The translations under genes and the position numbers were made by a program. Under the pieces are notes generated by a model. It made no database searches and had not been told where the DNA came from. It was given only the letters and a program-made list of their open reading frames with translations. A stretch of DNA of 64,000 nt from Piromyces finnis (Eukaryota; Neocallimastigomycota; Neocallimastigomycetes; Neocallimastigales; Neocallimastigaceae). Of this stretch, positions 12,525-26,116 are shown one piece after another. The stretch covers positions 62,001-126,000 of the forward strand of contig MCFH01000088.1 of the NCBI GenBank assembly GCA_002104945.1, read 5' to 3'. Positions within the stretch are counted from its first letter, which is position 1. Each line of letters begins with the position of its first letter.

Positions 12525-15500
12525 ATGATAACATCATACGAACTAGTAAAATCCTTAGAAAAAAGAAAAATATGGCAGGAATATATGACAAAAAATGAAT
12601 GTAAAATATTAAAAGAAGCCTTAAAGTCCAATGATACATTTAATAATTTTATGAATCAAAGTAAATTTTAATATAATAACATAAATATTTATATATATTA
12701 TATATTATTGTATGTATGCAATATTAATTTAAAAATAATTATATTTTTAACGGCCTTATTTTTATACATATAAAATGTTTGATAATTTAAAAAAGAGGCT
12801 AGTGACCCAATAAATTCAAATTATTTGGCCATGCTTCATACACAACAAATGATTTCAGAACAATTATTATTTGAATTATACAGAGATATACCAAAATGTC
12901 CAATAGATAAAGAACCAAATCCAACTATTAAAGCAATGAAATCTTTATTTAAGCCAATACTTGATGATGATGACGATAATTATGATTTTGATGAAGAAGA
13001 GACAAAAGGTTTAAAATTAGAAATTTATTGCTAAATTTAATTGGCACATTTACATTTATTAAGTATTATAATTACAATTGAATATATTTTATTATTAATA
13101 AAAAAAAAAAAGAAGAGGAAAAGGAAATAGAAAATAAGATAGATGAAGAAGAAGATAAAGAAAATGAAAGAGACTTAATATTAGATGATATGTATTATCC
13201 AATTGATTATGATGAAGAAGCCGAAATTGAATATAATAAAAAAGTAATTTTTTTTGTCTTTTAAAAAAAATTATTTAATTTAAATATTTAGAAAATAAAA
13301 ATATTCATTTCAATATCAATATTCAAATAAAATTAAATCAAAAAATATAAAAATCTAATTTTTACATAGAAATTAGACAAAGAAGTACAAGAAGAAGATG
13401 TGGAAGAAGATGAAGATGAAGAAAAACCAAAAATACAAGTATTGTATATTACTTTTATTATTTTTATGATTTTTCTTGCAGAATACTAAACAACGTTTTT
13501 TTTATACAATCAAACTATATAACTATATATTATAATCTTTAGATGCCAATTAGAAATTATTTGGATCTTCCTAATGCAAAGGTTTATTATTTTAAAAATT
13601 TTTAATAATAACATTATGACATTATGAGTACTTTTCATTAATAAATTAAAAATATTTTGCATGTCAATCATTAGTTTCTTTCTGCATATATTGATAGTCA
13701 TATGTCTTCAAAAGATTCTTATGCTTTGAAGTCATTAATTGCTGACTTAAAGCCAATGAGTAAATCAAAATGGGTATGTATTTTAATTTTATAATATATT
13801 AATTTTTCCTATAATAAAATAAATTATAAATATTAATGCAGTGTCAAATTATAAATATTAATTCTAAATAATAACAAACAACAATATTTAGTATAATGAG
13901 GATAGAATTAATCAAGATGTTTTATATGATCACTGTGAAAGAATATTAAACGAATTAAAAAATTATGTGGTGAGTGATAATATATATTAAACATTTATTT
14001 AAAAATTTGCTAATTTTTTTTTTATTTTAATATTTAATAATTTAAAAGGAACATTCAGGTCCATTTTTAAATAAAGTTAATAAAAGAGATGCCCCTAATT
14101 ATTACGAAAGTATGGAATTTAACTATTTAAATAATTGAATAACTAAAAATAGTGTAATAATAGAAATATATTCATTTGCTATTAGTTATTAAAAAGCCAA
14201 TGGATTTATCTTTAATGTCAAGAAAGCTAAAAGGATTACAATATAACAGTAAAGAAGAATTTTCAAATGATTTAGAATTGATTTGGAGTAACTGTTTGGC
14301 ATATAATACTGACCCAGTAAAAATTAGAACTCTATTATATCAAATATATAATATTAAATAATATATTTAATTTTATTATTTCTATTAATTACTTTTTTAT
14401 TTTTATTTTAACAGAAAAGTCCATTTAGGATGCATGCTATGAAAATGAGAGTAAAAGCAAATTCATTAATGAAGTCTGTACCAGATGTTACTATTAAAAT
14501 AAAAGGAGATTCAGATAGTGAAGATGGTATATAAAAATTATTATTAATGATAATAAATAATATATATTATTATTATTTTTAATCAAAATATTTTTTTATT
14601 GTCAAAAAAAAAGATGCATCACATTTAAATATAAAAGAAAACGTACAAACTAGGTAATAAAAAAATTAAAAATGAAAAATAAATAATAAATATTTAAATA
14701 TTATAATTAATATAATTTTTTACTCTATAAAGTCAAAGCAAAACAGACCCAATGGTTGTAGATAAAATATCAAATATAGATAGTGATGATAAAACAAAAC
14801 AAAAAAAAACAATACCAAACGAAGAAAAAGAATTATTCGAAAAAGGTGAAGATATAAAAACAGTAAAATGGAAAGAAGATTCTTTAAATTTAAGAGCAAC
14901 AAGCTATGTAAGTTTTAAATACTAACAGTTGTTGTTATTAATGTTGTTTTAAAGTATAAATTTATTATTTATACCTTTATTAAACGATTATATAATTTTG
15001 TGTATATTTAATAATATAACTAAAAAGGTTGAAATGGAAAATGAATTTAAAAAGCCATTTAATGAAAGAAAACCAATAATAAGAGATCCACTTGAAATGC
15101 AAAAATATTATATTGAAGAAAAAGAGCATATTGAGAGAATCAAAAATTACTTCAAAAGTAATAATAGCATTGCCAATTCTACTATTGATTTGCCTTCATT
15201 ATCTCAAAATAACTTAAACGATACCAATACTGATGATAAAAATAATTTAAATAATATACCATCTTCATCAGATAATAATAATAAAAAAAATAAAAATCAT
15301 AATAAAACATCAAAATCATTTTATCCAGAATATTCACATTTCTCATCATCTATACCAGAAATACCACAAATACCTTATGATATTGGTACAAAAATAATAC
15401 CGTCAAATGAGTTTGATAGAGAATCAATAGAGTATGAAATGTTTAATATATTAAAAATATAAATATGAATTGTTTAATATATAACTAATAACTGATGGAT

Positions 15501-15790
15501 GAATAAAAAAAAATTTTTCATAATTATTTAATTAAATCAATAGGATACCAACACTATTTGAATATGATGAAATAAGGCAAGAAAAAAATGATAACTCTTT
15601 AGCATCAATTATGTGTAATAATATTATTGAATTAAGAACAATTCAAGCCCTATTTTATAAAATTCAAGCAAAACAGGTAGGTTTACTATAAAATAAAAAT
15701 ATATATAAATATCAGTAATTAAAATATAACAAATATTTAATTATTAAATATTACATTTTATTGTTTATATCATTAATTATATTATATTTT

Positions 15791-15882
<92 letters not shown>

Positions 15883-17804
15883 TACATTTAAGATTGGTAA
15901 TGAAGTTCCTCCAACTTCAGTGATTCCAAATCTATTCGAAGAATCTGAGAGAAAGTTTATACCAGAATCATTGCCACCCTTAACCATGAATGAAAGAACC
16001 GGTCGTATTTTATTAAAAAAATATATATCTGAAATTTTTGCACATACTGGTTTTGACAGTAAACTATTATAAAAATATAATATTGTTGAATTATTATTAT
16101 TATTAATGTTAGTTATGTTTATTCAAAAATATATTAATTTTTATTCTTGTATACTTTAAAAAATAATATTTTAATTAGTGACACAAAAAGAAGCTTTAGA
16201 AATAGCAATTGATGTTCTAATTCAATACATACACAATATAGGGCATTCATTAAAATTATATATAGATCAGTTTTCTAAAGATACAGACTTTTTGGTAGAT
16301 ATATTTTATTAAAATATTAGAAAAAAGGGGAAAAAAAATTAATATTTTTCTTTATTGTGTTAATATATTTATATTAGACTATTCTTGAAAAAGTTTTGGA
16401 AATTAATCAATGTAATCCAAAAAGTCTTTATTATCATATGAAAACTGGTATTCAAAAATTCAGTGTAAAATTAGTTGATTTAAGAAAGAAGCTTGATTAT
16501 ACTTATAAAGACTTATGTTCCGTAAGTTTATATTTTTAAAAAAATTTAATATAAATTATATTGTAATCATTATAGTATATTGATAAATTTTAATTTATAT
16601 AATTAAATTAACAGCAAAGAAACCAATCTATGTATGATGAAGATGGTTTTATGGATGATGATGATGCATTTATTAGGTAAAATGAAATATTTAGTCTTTT
16701 AAAAAAACAATTATAATATCATTAGTATTTTATTAATTTTGAAGTTTATATAACCTTTCATTATAAAATAAAAGTGGTAACTTTGGTGAAGATATTGGAA
16801 TCGATTTCTTTGGTTTTAAGCAAATGGGAATTGATATTTCAAATGTAAGTATTTCGTTTTTAAAAAAATTTTAAATATGATAGAAACTAATATTTTTTAA
16901 ATAATATAATAATTAGATACCTACTGAATTATGGAGAAAAAAAGCAGATCATCCAATTAGAAGTAGAATTAGACAAGCAAGGAGGTTTTTATTGAATAAT
17001 ATACATTTATAAATATTCTCTTATTATATAACTCATTAAAAAAATTTTTTTTTTTTTTATTTTTACAAATAAAATTAATTTAAGATATAACTATGGTTTT
17101 TCTCAACCAAGTATTATAAGAACTCTATATATATATATAATGTTTATTATTGTTATTTTAGCCATATTTATTTATTGTCATTATAAATAAAAATTTTAGG
17201 CCAACCAAGTGTTACTACCTATCAAGCTGCACCAAAATTCAAACCGATTGTCGATGTTAATACTCAAGTTATTGGGTTATTAAAACCATACTATGAGAAG
17301 AAAATTATTGAAAATGATATGGTTGAGGTATAATTAAATATATTATGTTATAATTAAATCCTAATTATGTTAATAAGCTAATAAATTATATATAATTTAA
17401 AGGATGAAAACAAACCTTCTAGATTACGTTCAAAAATAATGAGAAATAAAGCTGCTCTTAAAAAGAAAAGAGATGAAGAAGATAATCGTAGACATAAAGA
17501 AAAGGAGCAAATTAAAAAGGAATTAAAAATAACAGAAAATAAAGAAGAAAAGGGTAAAAATAAAAATGAATCCCATGAATCTATTGTTAAAAAAGAAGTT
17601 AAAATACCTTCTGGAACTACTACTGTCAATTCAATACCAAAACCGGAAACACCATTATCAACAACTGATAAAATCTCTGAAAAGATAAATCCTGAAACAC
17701 CATCATCTACTGATAAGAATGAACAAAATGATAATAAGAGAAAAAGATATGAAAATATAGAAACTGACTCTACACCAAAAAAAATCAAAATTGAACCTAA
17801 ATAA
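12525..17804 (+). CDS. SPT7: SPT7-like SAGA subunit, bromodomain plus histone-fold protein (spliced)
   Basis: SPT7 is a scaffold of the SAGA histone acetyltransferase complex. The start at 12525 gives [20 protein letters not shown]. Acidic exons follow (12780-13440). A bromodomain is encoded from about 13892 to 14470: [40 protein letters not shown] and [13 protein letters not shown] (the acetyl-lysine-binding Asn lies in the NCLAYN motif). The next blocks are [15 protein letters not shown] (about 15545) and [20 protein letters not shown] with [20 protein letters not shown] (about 15990-16265). The last of these is a Bromo_TP-type histone fold, which in Spt7 pairs with a SAGA partner subunit. 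[21 protein letters not shown] segment near 16800-16930 and a Lys/Glu-rich charged C-terminus (17403-17804) complete the gene. More than 15 exons, introns mostly under 150 nt; some exon edges are approximate. Bromodomain plus histone fold in this order is diagnostic. Confidence 0.88.
15791..15882. repeat. (ATTT)n microsatellite inside an SPT7 intron
   Basis: More than 20 uninterrupted TTTA units fill most of the intron lying between the exon ending ...AAACAG|GTAGGT (about 15676) and the exon starting AG|ATTGGTAATGAAG (about 15892). Read through, it would encode a repeating LFIY peptide, but the donor and acceptor flanking it show that it is intronic. Confidence 0.9.
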
Positions 17805-18610
17805 AATATTTTCATTAGAAGAAGACAAATTATTTTTCATAGATTTTTTATTTTAGGAAATTTAAAAAAAAAAAAAGTTTTATATTTTTTTATTTAATAC
17901 ACGAAATTAATGTAATATATAAATCCATTAAATATGATATATCTGTTATAGAACAAAATATTTTAATGTCAATTATATATATTTTATATTAAAATTATAA
18001 ATAAAATTAAAATTATATAAAAACAATATGGATTAGGGTATATAAATTCATTTTAGTCATTTTTTTTATTATTAAAAAGTTATTAATAATCTTAATAATT
18101 ATTATAGATGAATGATCTTTATAATTCTAGTATTATAATTAGATAATTATTTATTGAATAAGTCACATTGGTATAAGCAAGCAAGAGAAATTTGTATTAT
18201 CGAAAAAGTATTTTGTTTTTTAATAAAAACAATATAAGATGAGAGATAAATGATGAGATTGAAATATAATAAATATAATTTACAATAAAAATTTATTTCA
18301 CTTAAAATTTTATTCATAAACTAAACCTTACCAAAAATAAAGTCACATGCTTTTATTTATATTATATATAAAAAAAATAAATTTTTATTTTGTGCAACCA
18401 AATTTTATTTTAATTCGGAGATTAAATTCTTGCTTGTTATAATTATTATTAAAGTATAATTAATAATAAGTATTTCAATTTATATTTTTAGTTGTTGTGA
18501 CATTTTAAGATATAATAACAATTTATTGATATTTCATTAACACTGAATATTATCATTAAATAAATTAATTTATATATCAAAAAATTAAAAAGAATATATA
18601 TTAAATAAAG
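17805..18610. other. Intergenic spacer SPT7-RSPH1
   Basis: Both neighbours are transcribed rightward, so this holds the SPT7 3' end and the RSPH1 promoter. The sequence is almost all A/T with no supportable ORF or RNA gene. Confidence 0.5.
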
Positions 18611-20091
18611 ATGTCTGATACTGAATCTAACGAAGAAGAATTCAAGGAAACCATTGGTGTATGTTTAAAAAAAAAAAAAACTTCTTAAATATAAATGTTT
18701 GCAAGATATTTTAAATTAAAATGCCAATTATTAACATATAGTAATTATATTTTTTTAAAATAATTCATTTGATAAAGACATATGAAGGTGAAAGAAACGA
18801 TGCTAAAGAAAGACATGGAAAAGGAAAAATGTTATTTAAAAACAATGAACTTGTAATTATTCTTTTAACAATATTACTATAAAGATTGCAGTAGATTTAT
18901 ATATATAATGGAATGTAAATGAAAAAATATTAAAAAGAATTATATATAATTACTATTATTATTTTCATTACTTTTTTATTCTATCCTTGTAATCAAATAA
19001 ATAGTATACTGGAATGTATCAAAATGGAAAAAGGTAAGTTTATTTATATATATTATGAAGTATGTATATTCTCATTTATAATTATTAATTATAATTATTA
19101 TTTTTTATATTATTTCAATTTTTTTTATAATTCATTGTGTTATGATAATATTTAGAGAAGGATACGGAGTATATAAATTTAAAAATGGGGCAAAATATTC
19201 AGGAAATTATGTTAATAACTTAAGAGAAGGTGAAGGAACATTTTTATATCCAGATGGTTCAAAATACCAAGGTATGTTTATACAAGATTAAAGATAATAC
19301 CTTAATATACATTATTATTAAATATTAAAAATAGTTAATTTGTAATATCAAAAATAAATTATTATAAGATAAATTTAATAAAAGAATTTTTATTAAAATA
19401 TATAATTAAAAAAAAAATAGGAACATTTAAAGAAGGAAAGAGAAGTGGTTTTGGAAGATATATTTATACTAATGGTGATTATGTATGATACAATGTATAT
19501 TAATATTTTTTATATTAGTATTTTTAAAAGTTAATAATATATATATATAATATTTTTATAATGTTGAACTTAAAAATTAAAGTATGAAGGAGAATGGAAT
19601 GAAGATATGAAAAATGGAAAAGGAACATACACTTTCCTTGCAACAGGAAGCAAAGTAAAAAGAAAAAAAAAATATATACATTGATTTTAATATATTATTA
19701 GTATTTAATAAAATAGCATACTTAAAGTATAACTATTAATGAAAATATTTCTTGAAAATTTTTATATAAATATATTCGAATTTATAGAAAAATGGTATAT
19801 GGAAAAATGGTGTATTGACAGATGAAGGTAATATTTATTTTAAATTACGAAATTATTATTATCCTAAATTAATAATAATGGTTAATTTCGAAACTAAAAT
19901 AAACCCATTTGACTATCATTACAGGCCAAATTATACATGCAGACCAAAGAATTATTGGAAAATTCGTAAATAATGATTATATGAATGTACCAGCAAAAAT
20001 ACAATATAGAAGCACATTATATCAAATAGAAATCAATAATCCAAATTTATTAGGACAAAATCCACTAGAAAATGCAACAGAAGAAGATTAA
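18611..20091 (+). CDS. RSPH1: Radial spoke head 1 homologue, MORN-repeat protein (spliced)
   Basis: Eight exons give about 200 aa. The start at 18611 encodes [16 protein letters not shown], an acidic N-terminus like that of animal RSPH1. Consecutive MORN repeats follow: [80 protein letters not shown] and [20 protein letters not shown]. Next come [14 protein letters not shown] and a diverged [19 protein letters not shown] segment. The GxGxYKFKNGAxYxGxY and FxYPDGSxYxG strings, and the ATGSK-G-W-NG block after the last canonical repeat, match RSPH1 rather than generic MORN proteins. Introns are 90-250 nt; all junctions checked are GT-AG and in frame. Exon 1 is 18611-18658 and the last exon starts near 19925. 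RSPH1 sits in the head of the axonemal radial spoke and regulates dynein-driven bending. Its presence implies a flagellated stage. It lacks the long acidic C-terminus of the vertebrate protein. Confidence 0.88.
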
Positions 20092-20597
20092 TTTATTAAT
20101 TAATAAAACATTTATGATAAATAATAATAAAAAAAGTAGTTGAATTTTAAAAAAAAAAAATAATAGTAATAATTACAAAAAATAGATAATATCTATTTCT
20201 ATATTTCAATAGAAAAATATATATATATATCTTTTACATTTCAGTTATATAATATTAAATGTATTTTTTTAAAAAAAAAATTAAATAAAAATATTTTTTT
20301 ATAATCTGTTAAAAATTCTTGAAATTTTAATTTTTAAATTAAAATTATTGGATAATAATATATAGTAAATATATTAGCAATATATTAAAATTAATAATTT
20401 AGTTTATTGGTAATAATCAGAAATTTTAATTTTTTTTTTTTTTTGTAAATTTAAAAGTTTATTATTAAGAAAGAAGTAATAGAAGATATAATATTATCAT
20501 TAATAGAAATAAAAAAGAATCAAAGAGTTTATATTTATATATACTTATATCATTATTATTATTAAACTATATTATTTTATAACCGAAGAAATACAAA
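20092..20597. other. Intergenic spacer RSPH1-REB1-like
   Basis: AT-rich and homopolymer-rich. It should contain the RSPH1 polyadenylation region and the promoter of the next gene. No ORF or RNA gene is seen. Confidence 0.5.
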
Positions 20598-23049
20598 ATG
20601 GAATTAGATACAGAGAATCAAAAAGAAATTATTGAGAGCAATATCAAGAATCATAAAAAAGAGAATAAAGAAAAGAAACATAAAAAAAAAGAAAAGCATT
20701 TAAATGAAAATAAGGACAAAAAAGACAAAACCAAAAAAGAAAAGAAAAAAGAAAAAAGAAAAGAAAAGGAAAATAGAAAAAGAGAAGAAGAAAAATTAAA
20801 TGTAGCAGAAGAAAATAATAATAATAAAAAGCGTAAATTAGAAAGTAATGATGATGATAAAAGTCATAAAAAGCATAAAAGTAAAAAAGATAAGCATAAG
20901 AAAAAAGATAAAAAAAAGAGTGACAAAAAAGAAAAGCATAAATTAAATCTTTTATCACCTGAAATTCAAAATTCTGAAATTAAAGAAAATGTTGTTTCAA
21001 ATAATAATGTGAAAGAAAAACAAAATACAAGTATACCCAATGATATAACATCTTCTAAGAGGTACATTAAACCTAATATAAAAATTAATTTTCTAATATG
21101 AGAATTTTCATAATTATATAATTTTATTTATACTGATTTTAATTCAAATTCAATAAATTCGAACAATTTATTTATATTTATTGTAATATAAATCTAGTTC
21201 TGAAAAATTAAGAGATAATACAGTCAATTCAATTTCAAACATCACAATAGATAATTCTAAAAAAGCAAATGATAACGTTGAAAATAAAAGTGCAGAAAAA
21301 GAAAGTAATGGTTTATTTTTATTAAATTTTATAAAAAATGTTAATAGTTTTATTTATTTTATAATACTAATCTTAAATAATTAATTAAAAAAATAAAAAT
21401 ATTGCTAATAAAAGATTTAAATCCAGAGCTCAATATTAATATAAATGGAAATAATAATAATAACAATAATAATAATGGGGTAAATATTTACTTGTCAGTC
21501 CATTATTCATTTGTTTATTAAAAGTATCTAATTCTAATATTTTGTTATATTTTAAACTAAATAAAAATAATTTAGGAAAAAAGTACAGTAAGAAGACAAG
21601 ATATTCATTACAAACGTGATGAAGTTGCTGAAAAAAAACTTAAAACTATACATGAAAATGCACCATCAGAATTAACTTCTAAATGGAGAAAATATGAAAA
21701 TCTTAAAAATACCGGATTATCGATTGTAATGAAAAAAGGTCCATTCTCTAATGAAGAAAAAGATATCTTAAAAAAAGCTGTTGAAAGTTACTTGGAAATG
21801 CATAATATTGATAAAAGTTTGGTTTTATGTTTAATCTTTAAGAGACAATATAAAGATAATAATATTTTAGATATGAAGAAGCATAAAGATTTTTGGAAAT
21901 ATGTTTCACAATCTCTTCCTAATCGTTCTACAGAAGCATCCTATAAATGTGTTACCCGAATGTATCATCCTGATAACTTTAATGGAAAATTTACAGAAAA
22001 AGATGATCAAGAAATCTTAAGATTATATAGTATTTATGGACCTTCATGGAAAAAAATTGGAGAAATGATTGGTAGAATGGGAACCGCTGTAAAAGATCGT
22101 TATAATTCAATACAAACAAAGTCATTTACAGGTAAATTATTTAGAAATTTAAATAGAAAATAATAAATTATATTTAAAAAAAAATAATTATTCATTCATA
22201 TAATATAAACATATATATTGATATTTATTTACAATAGGCTATGGTAATTGGACAAAAGAAGAAGACAAATTATTTAAAGAAATCGTTAATGATTTACATT
22301 CAAAAAATAAATTTGTTGATGGTATGCCTTTATTTACAGAGGTTTCTAAAAGAATGAAAACTCGTTCTCCAAAGCAATGTTATGACCATTGGTAAGTTAT
22401 ATATAAGATTTTGTTGTAAAAATTAAAATATATTAATATAATAATACAATAACACAATACTAGGGCATTTACAAGAAAAGATTTTGTTGAAGGAATAAAG
22501 TACCCATTGACTATGATCGATCGTCGAAACTATTTAGAAAAGTATGATAATATATATATATATATATAACTATAGTTATAAAATTTTATTAATCTATATA
22601 TTTATAATTAATGATAAAGATTATCAAAACTTTTTGTTCAAGACGAAACCAATGTTGATTGGAAATTAGTTTCGGATTCAAGTAAACCATGGTAATTAAT
22701 AATAATAATAGTAATAATAATGCAATAATAAAATGATGTGATGAATAAAAATTATTAATAAAATGCCAAATTTATAATTGATGAAACAGGAAACCATTTA
22801 TTTATTCAAGAGATTTTGCAAAGAGTAAAAGTAAATATATAGAAAATACAGAAAATATGACATTCACAGGTAAGTCCCTAAATATAAAAAGTATAATTAT
22901 TTAATACATTAATAATTCTAAAATCATAATATAAAAAAAAATTACATCTTTCTATAGAATGCATCAAAAAAATGTTAAATGCTGTTAATGAAGAAATTTC
23001 AAATGACAGTAATTATGCTATAGTAGAAGAAAGGGATATTGAAGAGTAA
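20598..23049 (+). CDS. Reb1/TTF1-like Myb DNA-binding protein (spliced)
   Basis: The N-terminal 170 residues (20598 to about 21062) are a Lys/Glu-rich low-complexity region (KKHKKKEKHL, KKHKSKKDKHKKKDK). A second exon set covers 21196-21480. The DNA-binding half starts near 21575: MKKGPFSNEEKDILKKAVES, then FWKYVSQSLPNRSTEASYKC, GKFTEKDDQEILRLYSIYGP with SWKKIGEMIGRMGTAVKDRY, and GYGNWTKEEDKLFKEIVNDL with TRSPKQCYDHW. These are three to four tandem Myb/SANT repeats with the conserved Trp spacing. The arrangement (lysine-rich tail, atypical first repeats, then canonical repeats) matches fungal Reb1 and animal TTF1, which bind rDNA terminators to stop RNA polymerase I and block forks. Stop TAA at 23047-23049. 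Cyclin-D-binding Myb-like proteins are a related alternative, so no symbol is given. Confidence 0.8.
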
Positions 23050-23525
23050 ATAATAAGGAATACAACTATTTAATTCGACATTGTATATCATAAATAGACA
23101 TTAATAATAGATTCAACTTTTTAAATATATAATTTTTCTAATGAATATGAATATATATATTATTTAAAATATATTTATGAAATAAAACTAATTTAAAAAT
23201 ATATTCAAACTTTTAAATATATATATTTCATACTATTAAATCCTTAATAGATAAATAAAATATTAGTAATAAAAATAACAATAATAATAATAAAATATGT
23301 TTATTTTATTTCTTATTTATATTGATTTTCGTTATTTTTATATTTATTTATTTTTTATTTTATTATTATTATAAATTTTTACATTATTTGTTTTTTATTG
23401 TCTTTTTTTTATATATAATGTATTATATTTGTTTATGATTTTTCTTTCATTATAATTGATTTGTGTTTTGTTTTTTATAATTGATTTTTTTTTTTACAAT
23501 AATTGGTTAATTATTAACACTTTAT
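23050..23525. other. Convergent intergenic spacer
   Basis: This lies between the 3' ends of the Reb1-like gene (plus) and CAP (minus), so it holds two polyadenylation regions and no promoter is expected. It is AT-rich with no coding signal. Confidence 0.5.
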
Positions 23526-25520
23526 TTAACCAGCATGTTCAACTGGCTTAGTAACTAATTCACCATCAATAAGCTTAGTCTTGAATTGTTCTGGAATTGG
23601 AATTTCAGTCCAATCATCATCCTTTTCAAACATAACATTCATTTCAGAACTCTTACTGCTGAAGATTTCGACAACTTCACCACATTCTTTACTTAAATAT
23701 AATTGACAACCATCAGTCTTGTCAACACTAACAGTTGGAGCTTTTTCTCTGATTTGAAGTTGAACAGACTTAGCATTGACAATATCAACAGCAGAAACAA
23801 CAGAATCAATAACAATACCGGTCTTCTTACAGTTATCAATAGTAATGGCATTAACCTTACCCTTAATTTGAATTGTGGAATCAACACAGTTGTAAATATA
23901 TACTAAATGTCTAATTTCAGTGTTTTCAATAATAATATTCTTGTTTCCAACAAAGTTTTCCTATAATACAATATTATAATCCAATAAATTATATAATTAT
24001 TAATATTTATTATAATTAAAAATAATATATGCCTATATTTAAAAACTCACAATTGACCATTTATTTCCTTCGAGAACTTGTCTAGATGGCTTAGAAGAAA
24101 CTTCAGCAACTTTAGTTGATTCAGCAGAAGCCTTAACAATATTAGAAACTGGCTTTTGCTTTCTTTCGGATGGGTCAACCTTTCTTAAACCAGAAGTAAC
24201 ACCTTCACCACGGTTTAATTCAGCAAATAATTTACTAGCATCTGGCTTAGCAGCTGGGGCAGCGGCTGGAGCTGGAGCTGGGGCAGCAGCTGGAGTAGCA
24301 GCTAATGTTATTTATATAAATAAAAATAAAAATTTAATATTTAATATATTGATAACATAAATTACATAATATTTAAATATGGAATATATGTACTCTTAGC
24401 ATCAGCAACATTTCCACCCTATTATTTTCCGATTATTGAATTAAATTGATAATATATTTGGAGAAAATATATATTAATATTTATTTAAAAATATAAAATA
24501 ATATAACCTTTATTAAAAAAGAAAAAAAAAATTGTTTTTACCTTTGGATTCCAAGCAAGACCAGTAGTATGGTGCTTCTTAACGTAATCCTTTAATTCAT
24601 TTAAGATTTGAGTGTAAGCAGCTGTCCATTCAACGTGAATCTTTTCCCTATTTAGAAATAATTATTTTTGAAAAATAATAAATATTACTTTCTTTTATAT
24701 CACTAAATAAAAGTATGTTTCTTTTTTTTATATCCTATTACTTTTCTTTAAATTCCTTCATAACACGAATAATATAATATTGAGCTGCATTAATATTTTC
24801 TTCTAAGTAAGAAGTTGGAGATGGTTCCTTTTTTACATATGATAATATTTAATTTATTTTTTTTTTTTTAAATAAAAAAAATAATTAATTTTATTTTTTT
24901 CACTATTCATATCTTTAATATATATATTAATACTTACAACCATAACCCATCCAAGAGCTAAAATACTTTCACTAAGAGTAGATAAATGGTTGTATAATTT
25001 AGATTGTCTGTTTTGTTCACGAACATTACAAACTTGGTTCATAGAAAGCTTAATTGGGTTAATTAATTCAGTGAATGTTTCTTGGTCTGGCTTCTTTGAT
25101 TTAGAAGCAGTAACAATAAGTTGGCGTTGAGCCTTTAAAGCTTGAATAAAGAATTCGCACTAAATAGTCATTCATATAAAGTTTTCCAACGAATTTATTA
25201 ATAAATACCAATATAAAATAAATATTTTAATATTATAAATAACAATTAACAAATTATATATAAATGAATTTATAATATATTCTTACTTGCTCTTTAACTG
25301 GACTACCAATATTATTAGAGAGTTCAATAAACTTTTGAACACTACCGTTCATAATATCGTCAAAAGCTTGAACAGCTGGAGTATTGTCTGAAGCAGCAGT
25401 AGCACTGTCAGAAGCAGCAGAACCGCTTTGACCAAAATTAGTATTCTTAGCAAGTTCTTCTAAACGAATAGTAGCAGTTTCTAAACGTTTAATAATGTTA
25501 TCAAGATTTGATTCAGCCAT
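23526..25520 (-). CDS. CAP: Adenylyl cyclase-associated protein CAP/Srv2 (spliced)
   Basis: CAP recycles cofilin-bound actin and, in yeast, binds adenylyl cyclase. The start at 25520 gives MAESNLDNIIKRLETATIRL; the RLE...RLEELA heptad repeat is the conserved cyclase-binding/oligomerisation helix. The helical-folded domain follows over about four exons (25170-24540). A Pro/Ala-rich linker (about 24240-24302, APAAAPAPAPAAAPAAKPDA) and a short stretch matching the WH2-like region (SERKQKPVSNI) come next. The C-terminal beta-helix CARP domain is encoded at about 24107-23526: NFVGNKNIIIENTEIRHLVY, NCVDSTIQIKGKVNAITIDN, VVSAVDIVNAKSVQLQIREK and MFEKDDDWTEIPIPEQFKTK, ending KPVEHAG with TAA at 23528-23526. 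About seven exons. All expected CAP domains are present. One very short exon near 24400-24420 is uncertain. Confidence 0.93.
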
Positions 25521-25587
25521 TTCAAATTATATTCTATTATTTATAAAATATTATCAATATTAATATAATATAAATTATTAGAAATCA

Positions 25588-25683
<96 letters not shown>
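25588..25683. repeat. (ATT)n microsatellite just upstream of CAP
   Basis: About 32 uninterrupted ATT units lie within 70 nt of the CAP start codon, so in its 5' UTR or core promoter. A trinucleotide repeat this pure is likely to vary in length between isolates. Confidence 0.9.
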
Positions 25684-26002
25684 CGTTGTTGTTAAAAATT
25701 TATATAAGTTTTATTCAATATAATCTTCTCTTATTATTTTTAACTCTAACAAATGATCATTTATATTGTAAATCCTATTCTTTAATAAATATTTTTTTGT
25801 ATTTTCCATCTTAATATATCACAATTACATATAATGTTTTTTATTTGTTTTTCATTTTTGTTTAAAAAAAAAAAAAAAAAAAAAAATGTATAATGTATAT
25901 AATGTATATATATCTATATGAAATATATGAATTAATAAAAAACTATAATGTTTGTTTTTTTTATTTATTATTATCATTTGTTTTTTTCTTCATTATTGTT
26001 GT

Positions 26003-26116
26003 TTTGTTTTTGTTTTTGTTTTTGTTTTTGTTTTTGTTTTTGTTTTTGTTTTTGTTTTTGTTTTTTTGTTCGTTTGTTTGTTTGTTTGTCTGTTTTTTGT
26101 TTTTGTTTTTTTATTT
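26003..26116. repeat. (GTTTTT)n / (GTTT)n repeat
   Basis: About ten GTTTTT units are followed by GTTC/GTTT units and further GTTTTT-like units. The apparent ORFs in two frames here (FVFVFV, FLFLFL) come from the repeat alone. Confidence 0.9.

Noticed and set aside
15761-16072. Frame with LFIY repeats continuing into a conserved protein segment
   Set aside because: The repeat part is intronic (ATTT)n between clear splice sites; only the part after 15892 is an SPT7 exon.
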